NCBI GenBank assembly: GCA_021846515.1
Contig: JAJZWU010000001.1
Coordinates: 1 to 64,000, forward strand
DNA: 64,000 bases
Reading direction: 5' to 3'
Origin: Actinomycetes bacterium
Lineage (GTDB): Bacteria > Actinomycetota > Acidimicrobiia > Acidimicrobiales > JAMCPL01
The first letter of the stretch is position 1. Each line of letters opens with the position of its first letter. Below, in pieces: positions 1 through 9,494 of this stretch. The translations under genes were made by a program, and so were the position numbers. The notes under the pieces were generated by a model. That model did not search any database, was not told the origin of the DNA, and saw nothing but the letters and a program-made list of their open reading frames with translations.

Positions 1-2
1 AA

Positions 3-1070
3 CTGCGGCCAGCACCCAATACCTTTCGCACAAAGGGTATGGCAGAACAATGGCTTGCAGGAATTGAAGCCGATCTTATGCGAGGAAACTGGTCTGCACC
101 GCAGCGTTCAAAAGAGACTGTCGCTCTGTGGGCTGAACGCTGGATGGCATCCAAGCTGAACTTAAAACCTAAGACCAAGGAAGACTATGAAAACAAGCTA
201 CGTGTCTATGTCTTGCCCAAATGGGGTGATACTCCTATATCCCAGATAACCCGTGCCGACATACAGCAGTGGACACAAGAGATAGTGCAGACAGGTGTAA
301 GTAGCTCCACTGTACGTAGAGCGGTAGGCTGTCTCTCTCGTATACTAAAAGAAGCGGTGGTGGCTGGAACACTGCCATCCAATCCATGCCAACAAATATC
401 ATTACCGCGCGCATCAAAGGGGGAAGTAAAGCCTCTTACGATAGAACAGATAAAGACATTGGCTAACGAGATAGAGAATCCACCCCCAAAGCTGGCAGGT
501 AACGGGGCACAGACAACAGGTCGCCATCACTTCCCAGAATATGGCTTGCTTGTTCGTCTCGCTGCCTTGAGCGGGCTTAGGGCAGCCGAAATTGCAGGGT
601 TAAAGAAAAGACCCATTGATTTGGATAACGGCGTTGTACGTGTCACAGAGACATTATCAGAGGTAAGAGGACATCTATATACTGTGCCGCCAAAGACCTA
701 CCAAGCCAGAGCAGTACCATTGCCCAATTTTCTAGTTAAAGAACTACAAGAGCACCTATCGAAACTAGATGGAGACCAAGACAGCTACGTATTTAGGGCA
801 AGCCAGGGTGGAGCTTTACGCTGGCAGAACTTCTATCATAAGCACTTTAAGCCTGCCGTGTTGCGAGCCGGACTACCAGCAAATACCAGGTTCCATGACC
901 TTAGACATACGGCAGCAGCGCTCATGATTGCAGAGAACGCTCACCCACGAGCCATCATGGAACGCTTGGGACATTCCAGTATAAACGTCACACTCGGTAC
1001 ATACGGCCACCTCCTCCCGACCCTGGATGAAGAACTTACGCAAAAGCTGAATGCACGATGGATAGGTTAG
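3..1070 (+). CDS. Tyrosine recombinase/integrase, 5' end cut by window edge
   Basis: This is a site-specific tyrosine recombinase. The frame is open to the left edge: the codons before the ORF-track ATG at 39 encode a TFRTKGMAEQWL stretch typical of the integrase N-terminus, so the true start lies outside the window. An N-terminal SAM-like core-binding domain (KPKTKEDYENKLRVYVLPKW) is followed by a catalytic domain. The catalytic residues are visible as Arg in LSGLRAAEI, the H-x-x-R box HDLRHT, the second His in ERLGHSS and the nucleophile Tyr in LGTYGHL. The gene ends about 85 bp from the 3' end of tRNA-Trp, the normal position of an integrase next to its attachment site. The element it belongs to should extend leftwards. 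Confidence 0.93.
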   Translation: MRPAPNTFRTKGMAEQWLAGIEADLMRGNWSAPQRSKETVALWAERWMASKLNLKPKTKEDYENKLRVYVLPKWGDTPISQITRADIQQWTQEIVQTGVSSSTVRRAVGCLSRILKEAVVAGTLPSNPCQQISLPRASKGEVKPLTIEQIKTLANEIENPPPKLAGNGAQTTGRHHFPEYGLLVRLAALSGLRAAEIAGLKKRPIDLDNGVVRVTETLSEVRGHLYTVPPKTYQARAVPLPNFLVKELQEHLSKLDGDQDSYVFRASQGGALRWQNFYHKHFKPAVLRAGLPANTRFHDLRHTAAALMIAENAHPRAIMERLGHSSINVTLGTYGHLLPTLDEELTQKLNARWIG

Positions 1071-1076
1071 TCAATT

Positions 1077-1096
1077 CTACACGTTCGCTACACGTT
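1077..1096. repeat. Two direct repeats CTACACGTT between integrase and tRNA-Trp
   Basis: The 9-mer CTACACGTT occurs at 1077 and again at 1088, an 11-bp period or about one helical turn. It lies in the short gap between the integrase stop and the tRNA-Trp 3' end. Phased short repeats beside an att site are typical integrase arm-binding sites. That role is inference. Confidence 0.4.
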
Positions 1097-1154
1097 TTCA
1101 TTAAGTCATCTACTCAACAGTGCCATTTATACCACTTGACCTGCACTTATTTAG

Positions 1155-1227
1155 CAGGGCAGGAGGGACTCGAACCCGCAACCGCCGGTTTTGGAGACCG
1201 GTGCTCTACCAATTGAGCTACTGCCCT
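1155..1227 (-). tRNA. tRNA-Trp (anticodon CCA)
   Basis: Read on the minus strand this is a 73-nt cloverleaf. The 7-bp acceptor AGGGCAG pairs with CTGCCCT, the D arm is GCTC..GAGC, the anticodon loop contains CCA, and the T arm carries GGTTCGAACCC. The discriminator base is G and no CCA is encoded. rpmG lies upstream on the same strand, the usual rpmG-tRNA-Trp order that normally leads into secE-nusG. Here an integrase follows the 3' end instead. Confidence 0.97.
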
Positions 1228-1333
1228 ATCATTTAAACTCATTACAGCTACATTACATGCGTACAGTGCCACAGGCACAGCAAGGTGTGCCCGCCACGGT
1301 ACATCATAAAATTACCGTACTGCCCATCTGGAG

Positions 1334-1498
1334 TTAGCGCGTTTCCTTGTGCAGGGTATGTGCCCTATCCCACGGACAGTACTTCTTTATCTCCATACGC
1401 TCACGATCATTCAGCTTATTCTTCGTAGTAATGTAATTACGCCTCTTGCAAGTTTCACATGCAAGCGTCACACGCACCCTCTTCTCTGCTTTAGCCAT
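1334..1498 (-). CDS. rpmG: 50S ribosomal protein L33 (bL33)
   Basis: This 54-residue protein is too short for the ORF track. It starts [20 protein letters not shown] and ends HTLHKETR, which is diagnostic for bL33 of the large ribosomal subunit. The ATG is preceded by GGAGG about 10 nt upstream. The first zinc-type pair, CETC, is intact. The second pair, usually CPxC in this family, reads CPWD, so one of the four Cys ligands is missing. It lies between tRNA-Met and tRNA-Trp, a conserved context near secE and nusG in bacteria. Confidence 0.93.
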   Translation of the reverse strand: MAKAEKRVRVTLACETCKRRNYITTKNKLNDRERMEIKKYCPWDRAHTLHKETR

Positions 1499-1590
1499 TT
1501 ATATTATACCTCCATCTTAAAATTAATCCCTGCCAATTAGTCTTGCTACAACTAATTGTACCAGCCAATCTCCGCCTCACCTAGGCATAG

Positions 1591-1663
1591 TAGCGGCGGC
1601 GGGACTCGAACCCGCGACCACACGATTATGAGCCGTGTGCTCTGCCAACTGAGCTACGCCGCC
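1591..1663 (-). tRNA. tRNA-Met (anticodon CAT), elongator type
   Basis: A 73-nt cloverleaf lies on the minus strand. The acceptor GGCGGCG pairs with CGCCGCT (first pair G-U), the D arm is GCTC..GAGC, the anticodon loop is CTCATAA, and the T arm carries GGTTCGAGTCC. The discriminator is A and no CCA is encoded. The closed acceptor start and the absence of the three G-C pairs of initiator tRNA at the anticodon stem argue for elongator tRNA-Met, although a tRNA-Ile2 precursor cannot be excluded by sequence alone. It lies just upstream of rpmG. Confidence 0.93.
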
Positions 1664-1726
1664 CTCGATGGAACAGGTATTATATATTACCACAACCGGT
1701 GCCAGCTGTTTCAACCGTACAAACGG

Positions 1727-1993
1727 CTAAGCCATGTTACTGCCAGGTTTTCTGGTTCCTGCCAATACGCCCAATGTACTGACAATGGTTGGAGTAGCGT
1801 AATCAGCTACAATTTTTACCCATAATACCCATCCAAAATGACCCGAAGCAAGTACAGTACTCTGGTTGATGCCGACCAGGATGGTACCAACCACAAAACC
1901 AATCAACAATATCCTGCGTCTATGCAATCTATGCAGACAGGTAATTTGAACTGCTTCTCGCGCGTTGCTCCAGGTAGTCAGTTCTCTGCGCAT
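1727..1993 (-). CDS. Small NrtS-like nitrate/nitrite transporter-type membrane protein
   Basis: This is an 88-residue protein with two predicted membrane helices: IGFVVGTILVGINQSTVLA and the segment around WVKIVADYATPTIVSTLGVL. The order basic RRR, VVGTxLxxINQ, a short loop, then W-K...Y..P..VS matches my memory of the small NrtS family, described as a standalone nitrate/nitrite carrier in some bacteria. An AGGATG stretch lies about 10 nt before the ATG. It stands alone between nfo, which points away, and tRNA-Met. No nitrate reductase genes are nearby, so the substrate is untested. Confidence 0.6.
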   Translation of the reverse strand: MRRELTTWSNAREAVQITCLHRLHRRRILLIGFVVGTILVGINQSTVLASGHFGWVLWVKIVADYATPTIVSTLGVLAGTRKPGSNMA

Positions 1994-2363
1994 AGCAATA
2001 TCATCCTATTGGCCCATATGAAAAAATCCTGCCACCTCCGTCTTCTCCTCGCTTGCCAGAACGAAGCCAGTGCATCAGATGCCTACCGGCAACAATGCAG
2101 ACATTTCCTTGCTTGCCAAGAAGGAACACCTAGCGCCACCAACAGAACAACCGCTATACCCACAGCTGACATTATACCATAACAAAGTACTCAAAATATG
2201 CAGCTTGGCGCTAAACTTAAAAGTGATGCTACGGAATAACGTATCGCACAAAGAAATGCTACAGGAGGCAGTACACAGCCGATCAGCATCTCAGCAGCCA
2301 ATATCACACCAAGAAAACTCATATAAACGAAATACCTGCCGCTAACATGGATACGAAGGCAAG
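1994..2363. other. Intergenic stretch without a recognisable gene
   Basis: This is the divergent gap between the NrtS-like gene and nfo. The two plus-strand ORFs listed here (1838..2182 and 2070..2345) have no domain-like composition and no ribosome binding site. I see no RNA gene. GAAGG just before 2364 is the nfo ribosome binding site. Confidence 0.5.
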
Positions 2364-3374
2364 ATGATTATAGGTGCCCATGTAAGTGCAGGAGGAGGCA
2401 TAGGAAAGTCCATCCAGCGAGGAATAGATATAGGAGCTGAAACCATACAAATTTTTACCAACAATCCTCGTTCATGGAGCCAATCTGCCGAAAGCCCAAT
2501 AACCTCAGAAGAGCTCTCTGCCTACCTGAATGCCAGAGAGAAGTTCCCGGCTATAAAAATGGTATTTACCCACGTTACCTATCTGGTCAATATCGCCTCA
2601 AGCGATGATGCCATATATGAGAAGTCAAAGATCAATCTTGCAGCCAATCTGGCTGCCGCATACAGTATAGGAGCAACAGGCGCAGTGCTGCACCCAGGAA
2701 GCCATAGAGGGGCAGGTTTTGAGTCATGCAAAAAACGGATAGTAAACGGTATCGCTTGGGCATTTGATCAAGTAAGCAATAATCCTGCAATTTCAAAAAG
2801 CCATGCTTCCAGAAAGCCAACTGACACGAAAAAGGAGATAGCTGGGAATGCAACCAAGCATAACAAGACTCCCCTACTGTTACTGGAAAATACCGCAGGG
2901 GCAGGTGGAACTGTGGGGAGGTCGTTTGCTGAATTGGCAGAGTTGATCAAACTGCTAGACTCCATCGGCCTGGCAGGTCAGATAGGCATCTGCCTGGATA
3001 CACAGCATCTATGGGCATCCGGCATATCGTATACAACGATAGAAACTGCTGATCAGATGATAAATGATTTTGACAGACTCATTGGCCTAAGTCGCTTAAA
3101 GTGCTTTCATTTAAATGACTCGAAGGTGCCCTTCGGGTCGATGCGTGATCGCCATGAAAACATCGGCAAAGGAACTATAGGCATAGATGGATTGGCTTGC
3201 CTGATTAGCCACCCCAGCCTGGAACAGATACCCGCAATACTGGAAGTTCCTGGAAATGGACACGGCCCGGATAATCATCAGGTTTCTCTGGCAAAAGATA
3301 CTATGGAAATCGGTATAAATGCTCGTAATAGTGCCAACAACAATGACACTTGCCCCAATGAACATACTCAGTAA
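2364..3374 (+). CDS. nfo: Deoxyribonuclease IV (endonuclease IV, AP endonuclease)
   Basis: This enzyme cleaves the backbone 5' of abasic sites in base excision repair, using a three-metal TIM barrel. The family landmarks are in order: N-terminal MIIGAHVSAGGGI, LHPGSHRGAGFE, the metal-binding Glu in LLLENTAGAGGTVG, ICLDTQHLWASG, FHLNDSKVPFGSMRDRHENI and ILEVPGNGHGP. At 336 residues it exceeds the usual length of about 280. Most of the excess is a charged insertion near residues 140-165 (around ASRKPTDTKKEIAG) plus a short hydrophilic tail. GAAGG sits 5 nt before the ATG. Confidence 0.95.
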   Translation: MIIGAHVSAGGGIGKSIQRGIDIGAETIQIFTNNPRSWSQSAESPITSEELSAYLNAREKFPAIKMVFTHVTYLVNIASSDDAIYEKSKINLAANLAAAYSIGATGAVLHPGSHRGAGFESCKKRIVNGIAWAFDQVSNNPAISKSHASRKPTDTKKEIAGNATKHNKTPLLLLENTAGAGGTVGRSFAELAELIKLLDSIGLAGQIGICLDTQHLWASGISYTTIETADQMINDFDRLIGLSRLKCFHLNDSKVPFGSMRDRHENIGKGTIGIDGLACLISHPSLEQIPAILEVPGNGHGPDNHQVSLAKDTMEIGINARNSANNNDTCPNEHTQ

Positions 3375-3518
3375 AACTCATGAAACCTCCAAGTGGGCTG
3401 CTCGATTTGCCGCAGCAGGTAGTACTGGATATAGCATAAAAAATATAGGTGCCTTTATGTCTTACGTACTGAATGCACTGAAACGACCAAGATGCCAACA
3501 AGCAACCCAGGAGGTAAC

Positions 3519-4934
3519 ATGGAAAACTCAGACAACTCGACCGACACTATAAAAACTCGCACGGAATCAGACTCTATGGGCACCATTGAAGTGCCTGCCG
3601 ATCGTTATTACGGTGCTCAGACGCAACGCTCTCTTATACATTTCTCGATAGGCGACGACAAGATGCCCCCATCGGTAATAAGAGCCATAGGTATCCTAAA
3701 GGAGGCGGCAGCATTAACCAATGAAGATTTGGGTAAACTCGACTCCGATCTTGCAAAACTGATCGTACAGGCAGCTAAAGAAGTACGAGACGGCATCTTG
3801 GACGATCACTTCCCCCTGCGCATATGGCAAACAGGAAGTGGAACTCAGACAAACATGAACGCCAATGAGGTGATCTCCAATCGAGCGATAGAACTGGCTG
3901 GGGGGACTATGGGGTCAAAGACACCCATCCATCCTAATGATCATGTAAACATGTCTCAGTCCTCCAATGATACATTTCCGACAGCAATGCACATTGCAAC
4001 CGCTGAAGAAATTGTGCATAAGCTACTCCCCAGTGTGACACTTCTAAAGGACGCTTTGGCCGAGAAATCAAAAGAATTCGCGAGCGTCATAAAGATAGGT
4101 AGAACTCACCTGATGGATGCCGTACCGCTCACACTTGGCCAGGAGATGTCTGGCTATGTAGCTCAGCTTGAGGCAGACATTACAAGGATAGAATCCTCAT
4201 TGGGCGGACTGTATGAGCTTGCCATCGGTGGAACCGCCGTAGGAACAGGGCTGAATACACATCCTGAATTCGGTGAAAGAGTCGCTACAAAGATAGCTGC
4301 TATCACAGGACTCCCATTCGTGAGCGCACCAAACAAGTTTTCTGCACTTGCAGCTCACGATGCCCTTGTACATGCCAGCGCGAGCCTGCGAACGCTTGCG
4401 GTATCTCTTATGAAAATTGCAGACGATATAAGATGGCTTGCATCGGGGCCAAGGTGCGGCCTTGGTGAAATAAAACTTCCACCAAACGAACCAGGCTCAT
4501 CCATCATGCCCGGAAAGGTCAACCCCACACAATGCGAAGCCATGATTATGGTCTGTATACAAGTCATGGGAAACGACAATGCGGTGGCAATCGCCGGAAG
4601 TAGGGGGAACCTAGAACTCAATGTATGTAAGCCGGTCATCATTCACAACGTCATACACTCTATAGAGATTATCTCCGGAGTATGTGATACGTTTCGCAGG
4701 TTTGCAGTAGAGGGGCTCGAGCCAAACCTTGCCAGGATTGGCGATCACCTAAACAACTCCCTAATGCTGGTAACCGCCCTGAACCCCTATATTGGGTATG
4801 ACAAGGCAGCCGAAGTCGCCAAGAAGGCAGACAAGGAAGGAATCACCCTCAAGGAATCATGCACCGCTTTAGGATATATGACTGCCGATGAGTTCGACAA
4901 GGCAGTACGCCCCGAGGATATGATACATCCTTAG
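3519..4934 (+). CDS. fumC: Fumarate hydratase, class II
   Basis: This enzyme interconverts fumarate and malate in the citric acid cycle as an iron-independent homotetramer. The protein has the substrate-binding [13 protein letters not shown] motif, the [14 protein letters not shown] segment, the catalytic loop [13 protein letters not shown] and C-terminal [17 protein letters not shown] chose the ATG at 3519 (471 aa) over the ORF-track start at 3492 because AGGAGG lies 4 nt before it. The first 30 residues are a hydrophilic extension before the conserved [19 protein letters not shown]. The next gene is convergent. Confidence 0.96.
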   Translation: MENSDNSTDTIKTRTESDSMGTIEVPADRYYGAQTQRSLIHFSIGDDKMPPSVIRAIGILKEAAALTNEDLGKLDSDLAKLIVQAAKEVRDGILDDHFPLRIWQTGSGTQTNMNANEVISNRAIELAGGTMGSKTPIHPNDHVNMSQSSNDTFPTAMHIATAEEIVHKLLPSVTLLKDALAEKSKEFASVIKIGRTHLMDAVPLTLGQEMSGYVAQLEADITRIESSLGGLYELAIGGTAVGTGLNTHPEFGERVATKIAAITGLPFVSAPNKFSALAAHDALVHASASLRTLAVSLMKIADDIRWLASGPRCGLGEIKLPPNEPGSSIMPGKVNPTQCEAMIMVCIQVMGNDNAVAIAGSRGNLELNVCKPVIIHNVIHSIEIISGVCDTFRRFAVEGLEPNLARIGDHLNNSLMLVTALNPYIGYDKAAEVAKKADKEGITLKESCTALGYMTADEFDKAVRPEDMIHP

Positions 4935-5007
4935 CAAGACTTTCTCCGACCACTGCCGTTGATGCTTGGTAAATGTCATTTGCAGACGGCATCATCATAA
5001 TAAGTAT

Positions 5008-5019
5008 TACACCGGTGTA
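5008..5019. other. Perfect 12-bp palindrome between convergent genes
   Basis: TACACCGGTGTA is self-complementary and lies about 75 bp after fumC and 50 bp beyond the protease stop. It lacks a run of T, so it is not a canonical intrinsic terminator. A protein-binding site or a transcription-ending hairpin are both possible. Confidence 0.3.
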
Positions 5020-5070
5020 GTATCATTAAAGTATGGTTAGCATCACCTTGCCCGTTCAAGTAGCATACGA

Positions 5071-8000
5071 CTACTTCCGGGATTGTCCACTGGTTTTGCA
5101 TTTCGACGAAGGTGGTACAGGGGTGCCTGTAGTCTCAAGGTTGTTCGTATTCCATAGATCATGATGAGCCATAGGCCACGGTCCATTGCTCGCGCAATTG
5201 CTGGTGGTACTCTTCCATACAAACAGATACCCTTCCCTGGTACCTGCCGCAAGCACCTTGTATCCCAATCCACCGAAGGACCCGAAAGTTGGGCTGTTCA
5301 CTACCCATCCACCTGTGAATTTAGGATATCCGGGGGCTGCCTGCCCCTTCCCGTTTACGGCTCTAATATCATAGAGACTGGATCCTTCCACAATATACGG
5401 ACCACCTCGGCCAGCATCCAAGTTGGCCACTATAGGCTGGTCAAAAAACTCCATATCATTTACCGTAGCAGGAAAGCCCTTCAGCATCTGACCCGTAGTA
5501 ACATTCCAGGCATCAAGCTGAGATACATGTGGAGTCTGGTTGGCCGGCAATGCCTCATCAAGACCTCTGCCCAAGCTCAGTGCTGGTGCTATCATATCCA
5601 ATCCTCCTGACTTCCCACTCAGCGGGGCAAAGGATGGAGCCCCAAGGGCAGGCAGACTCAAGGAGAGCAGAGCTTGGATACTGGCACCTTGAGCGGCAGG
5701 GCTACCTGGTACGGCAAAACCCATAACGTTTGGCAAACCGGATGTAGTGCCGATAGCAAACGACCCATTGGGATCAAGCAGATACGCAGGTCCGGTCGTA
5801 GCTATAACACCTACATCCAATGGGGCACTCTGTGACGATGCCGAGGTATTTGCTGTATCCGCCCCCCCGGTAGAGGTGGTAGCACCGGCGGCGCCAGAAG
5901 TAACAGTCTTGCCGGATGCAATGGGCGACTCTGTGGATTGAGCTGGTAGGGCTGCCAAAGCGGGGCTGCTGGTAACTCCATCTCCCACGTCGGGGAGCAC
6001 ACCCGGTGTCAAGTCGGCAATAGAAACCGGCCAACCAGGTAAAAATGCTCCCGGATTTGGATAACCCGGAGGACCTGGAGCACCGGCAGCAACTGGATGG
6101 AGCGAACCGTCAGGATAGACAGCATAGACCATAGAGTTGCCACCATCGGAACTTAATCCTGCCAATTTCAGTATAGCCGCCAACGATCCCAGGTTAGCGT
6201 TGGGCGTCCCTCTATATTGTTCGTTTGAACCAAGAATTAAATCGGGTGGCCCGGATCCACCATCCAGATTGCCTACAGCCGGTGTATCCATAAGCTTGGT
6301 TCCCTGCATAACGTTGGAGGAAGCAGTAAACGTTACCTGGTTATTAACAGGGTTTACACTTGCCACCTTGGATGGATTGACCACGAGTACTGGAAATCCC
6401 GGGGCCAGGGAACCATTGGGCTGCCAAGCGTAAAGGTGCCTATCCATTCCTGATGCGACAATGTCCAGCTGACCATTCCCCTGTAGATCCGCCAGAGCAG
6501 CTGCAGAAAAAATACCTCTTTGCACTCTATTGTCCGGATTGGCCACCCCGACAGCCGAAAATGCGGGATTGGTCTTCACCGGAAAGTTTGGGAGCAACTT
6601 CCCCTGGGCATCCCAGGCGTATACGTCACCATTCCAGGTGGTAGCAACCACATCCAGACAACTCCCATTGGGATGATCCCCTTGGAGGCAGGGAGCAGCC
6701 GCATTTGCCAGATCCCCTACCGCCAATCCTCCACCAATATCCAACAACTCGCCATGAGGGGGAGACACTGCCCCTGATGTGTAAGCAGCCTCCTGTAGAT
6801 GTACCCCGCTATCAAGTCCCGTAGATACCGGCCACCCAGGCAATTCCCTGCCATCGGGTAATAGTGCATGGATATTGCCGTCTGCAGTAGCTACCAATAA
6901 TACATTTTCACCGTTAGGTCCAATCGGCGCCAAAGTCGGTGATGTGTCGATAGAGCTCTTGTAGTGCACAGGCTTGCCGAAAACAAGGCTGGCTGTAGAA
7001 TGGATATACTCTGCTCTCCGCGCCATGCCGACCAGTGGTATCCGTGCATGATCTTCTACTATCACCCTTATGGTAAAGGTAAACTTGTTTGGATTGGCAG
7101 AGCCGTTACTGTTTGCCGGACCGCCCTTGAAACCAGAGCGTTGCAATGAAGTAGGAAACAGCTTAGCTACCTTGCTCAACGATATCCTTGCAAGCAGACC
7201 ACTTTTGACGCCCTTCCCCGTACCACCTGTAACTGAATACCATGCAGAAGGTTCCGGCTGCGCCCCCAGACCGACCTGTATCTGATAGCTCCATGAACAT
7301 GGTGACGATGACAACGACTCCCCCGGACATGATCTCGGTGTCCCAATGATCCCATGTAGCGCGATATTACCTGTAGTACCGTAAAGGCCGAACCATGACG
7401 TACCGGTAATTTCAGCTTGCGGCGGAATCCATCCCCGGCTCACCCATTTTACAGCCTGAGCTGCATTGATACGCCCATAGCCAGTGTAAATATTAAAGCC
7501 AGGCTGAGTGTGGTATCTGGTAGTGGTTATAGGAAGTGACGAAGTTACCTTATAGTTATTGGCCCGACCGTACGGAGGGGCTGCAGTTTGAAAATTGATA
7601 CTGCTGGCAGTCATCGTCACAATCTGTTTAACTTCATTGGCAGACAGAGCCACAGAGTTGCCGGTTACGGTCTTCAACCCCGGATAGGGAGCAAGCTTGT
7701 GCTGTACCATGGCTGCGTTGGCTTCGGACTCTATGAGGCCGGTGATTCCTGAGGCCTTGCCAGTAGCTTCAGATGAGCATGATTGGCTCTCTACCGATAC
7801 AGCAATGTTTGCGCCATAGTTGGTACATCCATTTAGATACAGATAGCTGTTTGGAGACAGCTGAGTTATAGAGCCACCCGTTCCGGACTTGGTGACACTA
7901 TTCACTACAATTACGTGAGATAGGGTAGAAGGTTCATTCTGATGCTGGGACTCTTCATCCGCAGCTGAACCTATTACGGGTACACCATGAGCCTGGGCAT

Positions 8001-9276
8001 AATCTATTGCCTGATGAGCTGTATTGGTAACATCTATCGCTCCCAGTGCCTCTTGAATAATGTTTGCCCCTGAATCGACCGCGAACAGGACACCTTCGGC
8101 AAAAGTATTACCTGAAACGATAAACGAGTCACCTACTCGAACCGGCAGTATCATGCAATTCGGGCATGCTCCTACTTCGTGAGAGATGGTATTGGCCGCA
8201 GCACCTGAATCTGATGCCTCGCCGGTGCCATGATCATAGTGAACTACATCATAAGGGTTGTTGTTATTGTTTAAGAAGTTCCAGCCGGATATGGCCTCGG
8301 TAAACCCGGCCGGGCCAGTATGCCCATAATAATAAGGGTTGGGGGTTCCATTGGGCAAGGTAGGCGTGCCAAACGTCCTTATAAGATCCATCGGTGATAT
8401 ACCCGTATATCCATACTGATCGTAAGTATGATTGGAGCAAAACCAGCCACCATAGTCCTTGGCTACTGCAGCTACTCTGGGGTCGTTGGCATACTGAAAA
8501 ACATTTATAATCCCCGAATTGTTGAGATCGTAAGGATCCGTACCGGCAAACTTAGCTCCCGAAGCCTCCAACTGGCTCTTTGTCTTGCCAGCCGGGTTTT
8601 CAGGAGGAGGTAACGCTGCGGGATTGATATAGAGTTTGCCCACTATGCCGGGATCACACCATTCAATACCCGAGTCAGTTATACCTATCAGGGTGGTCGG
8701 CGACCCGGTAGTCGTCTGCCACGCGGTATCCACGCTGTTGCCCTTTACCCCACACAGTTCCTGTGGATTGCGGTCTATATGCTTATCGGTACTTCTGGCA
8801 CTTGATAGCATCCAACTTCCCCCGCTGTTATCCCAATTTGATGGCCTCAACGGTGGCGATTGTACAGGCGTATGATCAAATTGCACCTCCCTGCCAGGGT
8901 TGGAAGTACCGGCTGGCAATGGTGGCCATGGAACCGTACCGGTCTGGCTGGCAGGCTGTCCGGGCGATGGGGAGTCGGCCGTCTGGGCTGCCGTCGGTGG
9001 CGGGCAAGATGCGGGACGGTGAGAAGTATAGTTTGCTGTTACGGCTCGCGGAAGGGTAGCCCTGGCAAATCCTGATGGGGATGCAGGTGAAGTCGAACAT
9101 GCAGCCAGAACTGTGCCAAGTAGCGCCGGAACAAGAAGGAGGCTTAACCTACCCAAGATGCTCCTGCCCAAGCGATTGCTTATTCCGTAGGTACGAGGAA
9201 CACCGTGTCCGGTATCTACACCTCTGTCAAGTCGCATTGCATTACCATTGGACATACTGAAGGCATTACCACCCAT
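5071..9276 (-). CDS. Large lipoprotein with subtilisin-like (S8) protease domain and propeller-type repeats
   Basis: This 1401-residue predicted surface lipoprotein has a hydrophobic signal ending in lipobox VLAAC, with the lipidated Cys at residue 60. A Pro/Ser-rich linker follows. The S8 peptidase domain spans roughly 180-560: Asp201 in GITDSGIEW, His349 in DHGTG, and Ser501/502 in SCSSEATGKASG. The usual Asn loop reads GSAADEES, a variant I associate with an actinobacterial S8 subgroup. From about 760 onward there are repeated blade-like units of the type DGxxxPGWPV, with LDIVASG and VVATTWNGDVYAW, ending in WPMAHHDLWNTN. This resembles FG-GAP/VCBS or PQQ-type propellers. AAAGGGG precedes the ATG. 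It has no operon partner. The target is unknown. Confidence 0.88.
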   Translation of the reverse strand: MGGNAFSMSNGNAMRLDRGVDTGHGVPRTYGISNRLGRSILGRLSLLLVPALLGTVLAACSTSPASPSGFARATLPRAVTANYTSHRPASCPPPTAAQTADSPSPGQPASQTGTVPWPPLPAGTSNPGREVQFDHTPVQSPPLRPSNWDNSGGSWMLSSARSTDKHIDRNPQELCGVKGNSVDTAWQTTTGSPTTLIGITDSGIEWCDPGIVGKLYINPAALPPPENPAGKTKSQLEASGAKFAGTDPYDLNNSGIINVFQYANDPRVAAVAKDYGGWFCSNHTYDQYGYTGISPMDLIRTFGTPTLPNGTPNPYYYGHTGPAGFTEAISGWNFLNNNNNPYDVVHYDHGTGEASDSGAAANTISHEVGACPNCMILPVRVGDSFIVSGNTFAEGVLFAVDSGANIIQEALGAIDVTNTAHQAIDYAQAHGVPVIGSAADEESQHQNEPSTLSHVIVVNSVTKSGTGGSITQLSPNSYLYLNGCTNYGANIAVSVESQSCSSEATGKASGITGLIESEANAAMVQHKLAPYPGLKTVTGNSVALSANEVKQIVTMTASSINFQTAAPPYGRANNYKVTSSLPITTTRYHTQPGFNIYTGYGRINAAQAVKWVSRGWIPPQAEITGTSWFGLYGTTGNIALHGIIGTPRSCPGESLSSSPCSWSYQIQVGLGAQPEPSAWYSVTGGTGKGVKSGLLARISLSKVAKLFPTSLQRSGFKGGPANSNGSANPNKFTFTIRVIVEDHARIPLVGMARRAEYIHSTASLVFGKPVHYKSSIDTSPTLAPIGPNGENVLLVATADGNIHALLPDGRELPGWPVSTGLDSGVHLQEAAYTSGAVSPPHGELLDIGGGLAVGDLANAAAPCLQGDHPNGSCLDVVATTWNGDVYAWDAQGKLLPNFPVKTNPAFSAVGVANPDNRVQRGIFSAAALADLQGNGQLDIVASGMDRHLYAWQPNGSLAPGFPVLVVNPSKVASVNPVNNQVTFTASSNVMQGTKLMDTPAVGNLDGGSGPPDLILGSNEQYRGTPNANLGSLAAILKLAGLSSDGGNSMVYAVYPDGSLHPVAAGAPGPPGYPNPGAFLPGWPVSIADLTPGVLPDVGDGVTSSPALAALPAQSTESPIASGKTVTSGAAGATTSTGGADTANTSASSQSAPLDVGVIATTGPAYLLDPNGSFAIGTTSGLPNVMGFAVPGSPAAQGASIQALLSLSLPALGAPSFAPLSGKSGGLDMIAPALSLGRGLDEALPANQTPHVSQLDAWNVTTGQMLKGFPATVNDMEFFDQPIVANLDAGRGGPYIVEGSSLYDIRAVNGKGQAAPGYPKFTGGWVVNSPTFGSFGGLGYKVLAAGTREGYLFVWKSTTSNCASNGPWPMAHHDLWNTNNLETTGTPVPPSSKCKTSGQSRK

Positions 9277-9494
9277 TGAAATTACCCCTTTCCAAAGTAA
9301 GCTACCTATTCCAAGTTCTACGAAAAGATTAGCACTTTTGCGTTGTTAAATATATTTAAGTACAAATTATCCCTACAATCAAGGTACGACACGCCAATAA
9401 TCACCCCGCACTCTATCTGCCCTGACCTGAAGACGGGCCAGGCATGGCAAAGGGGGTAATCGCACCAACTATCGCCTTTCCACCGTATTTCCAA
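9277..9494. promoter_or_regulatory. Upstream region of the protease gene, downstream of dprA
   Basis: This 218-bp spacer is followed on the minus strand by the lipoprotein protease gene. An AT-rich stretch around 9330-9370 is the only likely promoter area. I could not pick out a convincing -35/-10 pair. The protease ribosome binding site AAAGGGG lies at its proximal edge. Confidence 0.3.

Noticed and set aside
1270-1300. GGCACA...TGTGCC hairpin between rpmG and tRNA-Trp as a terminator
   Set aside because: The stem is short, no T-run follows, and the genes are normally co-transcribed.
1838-2345. Two plus-strand ORFs before nfo
   Set aside because: Composition is not protein-like, there is no ribosome binding site, and the first overlaps the NrtS-like gene.
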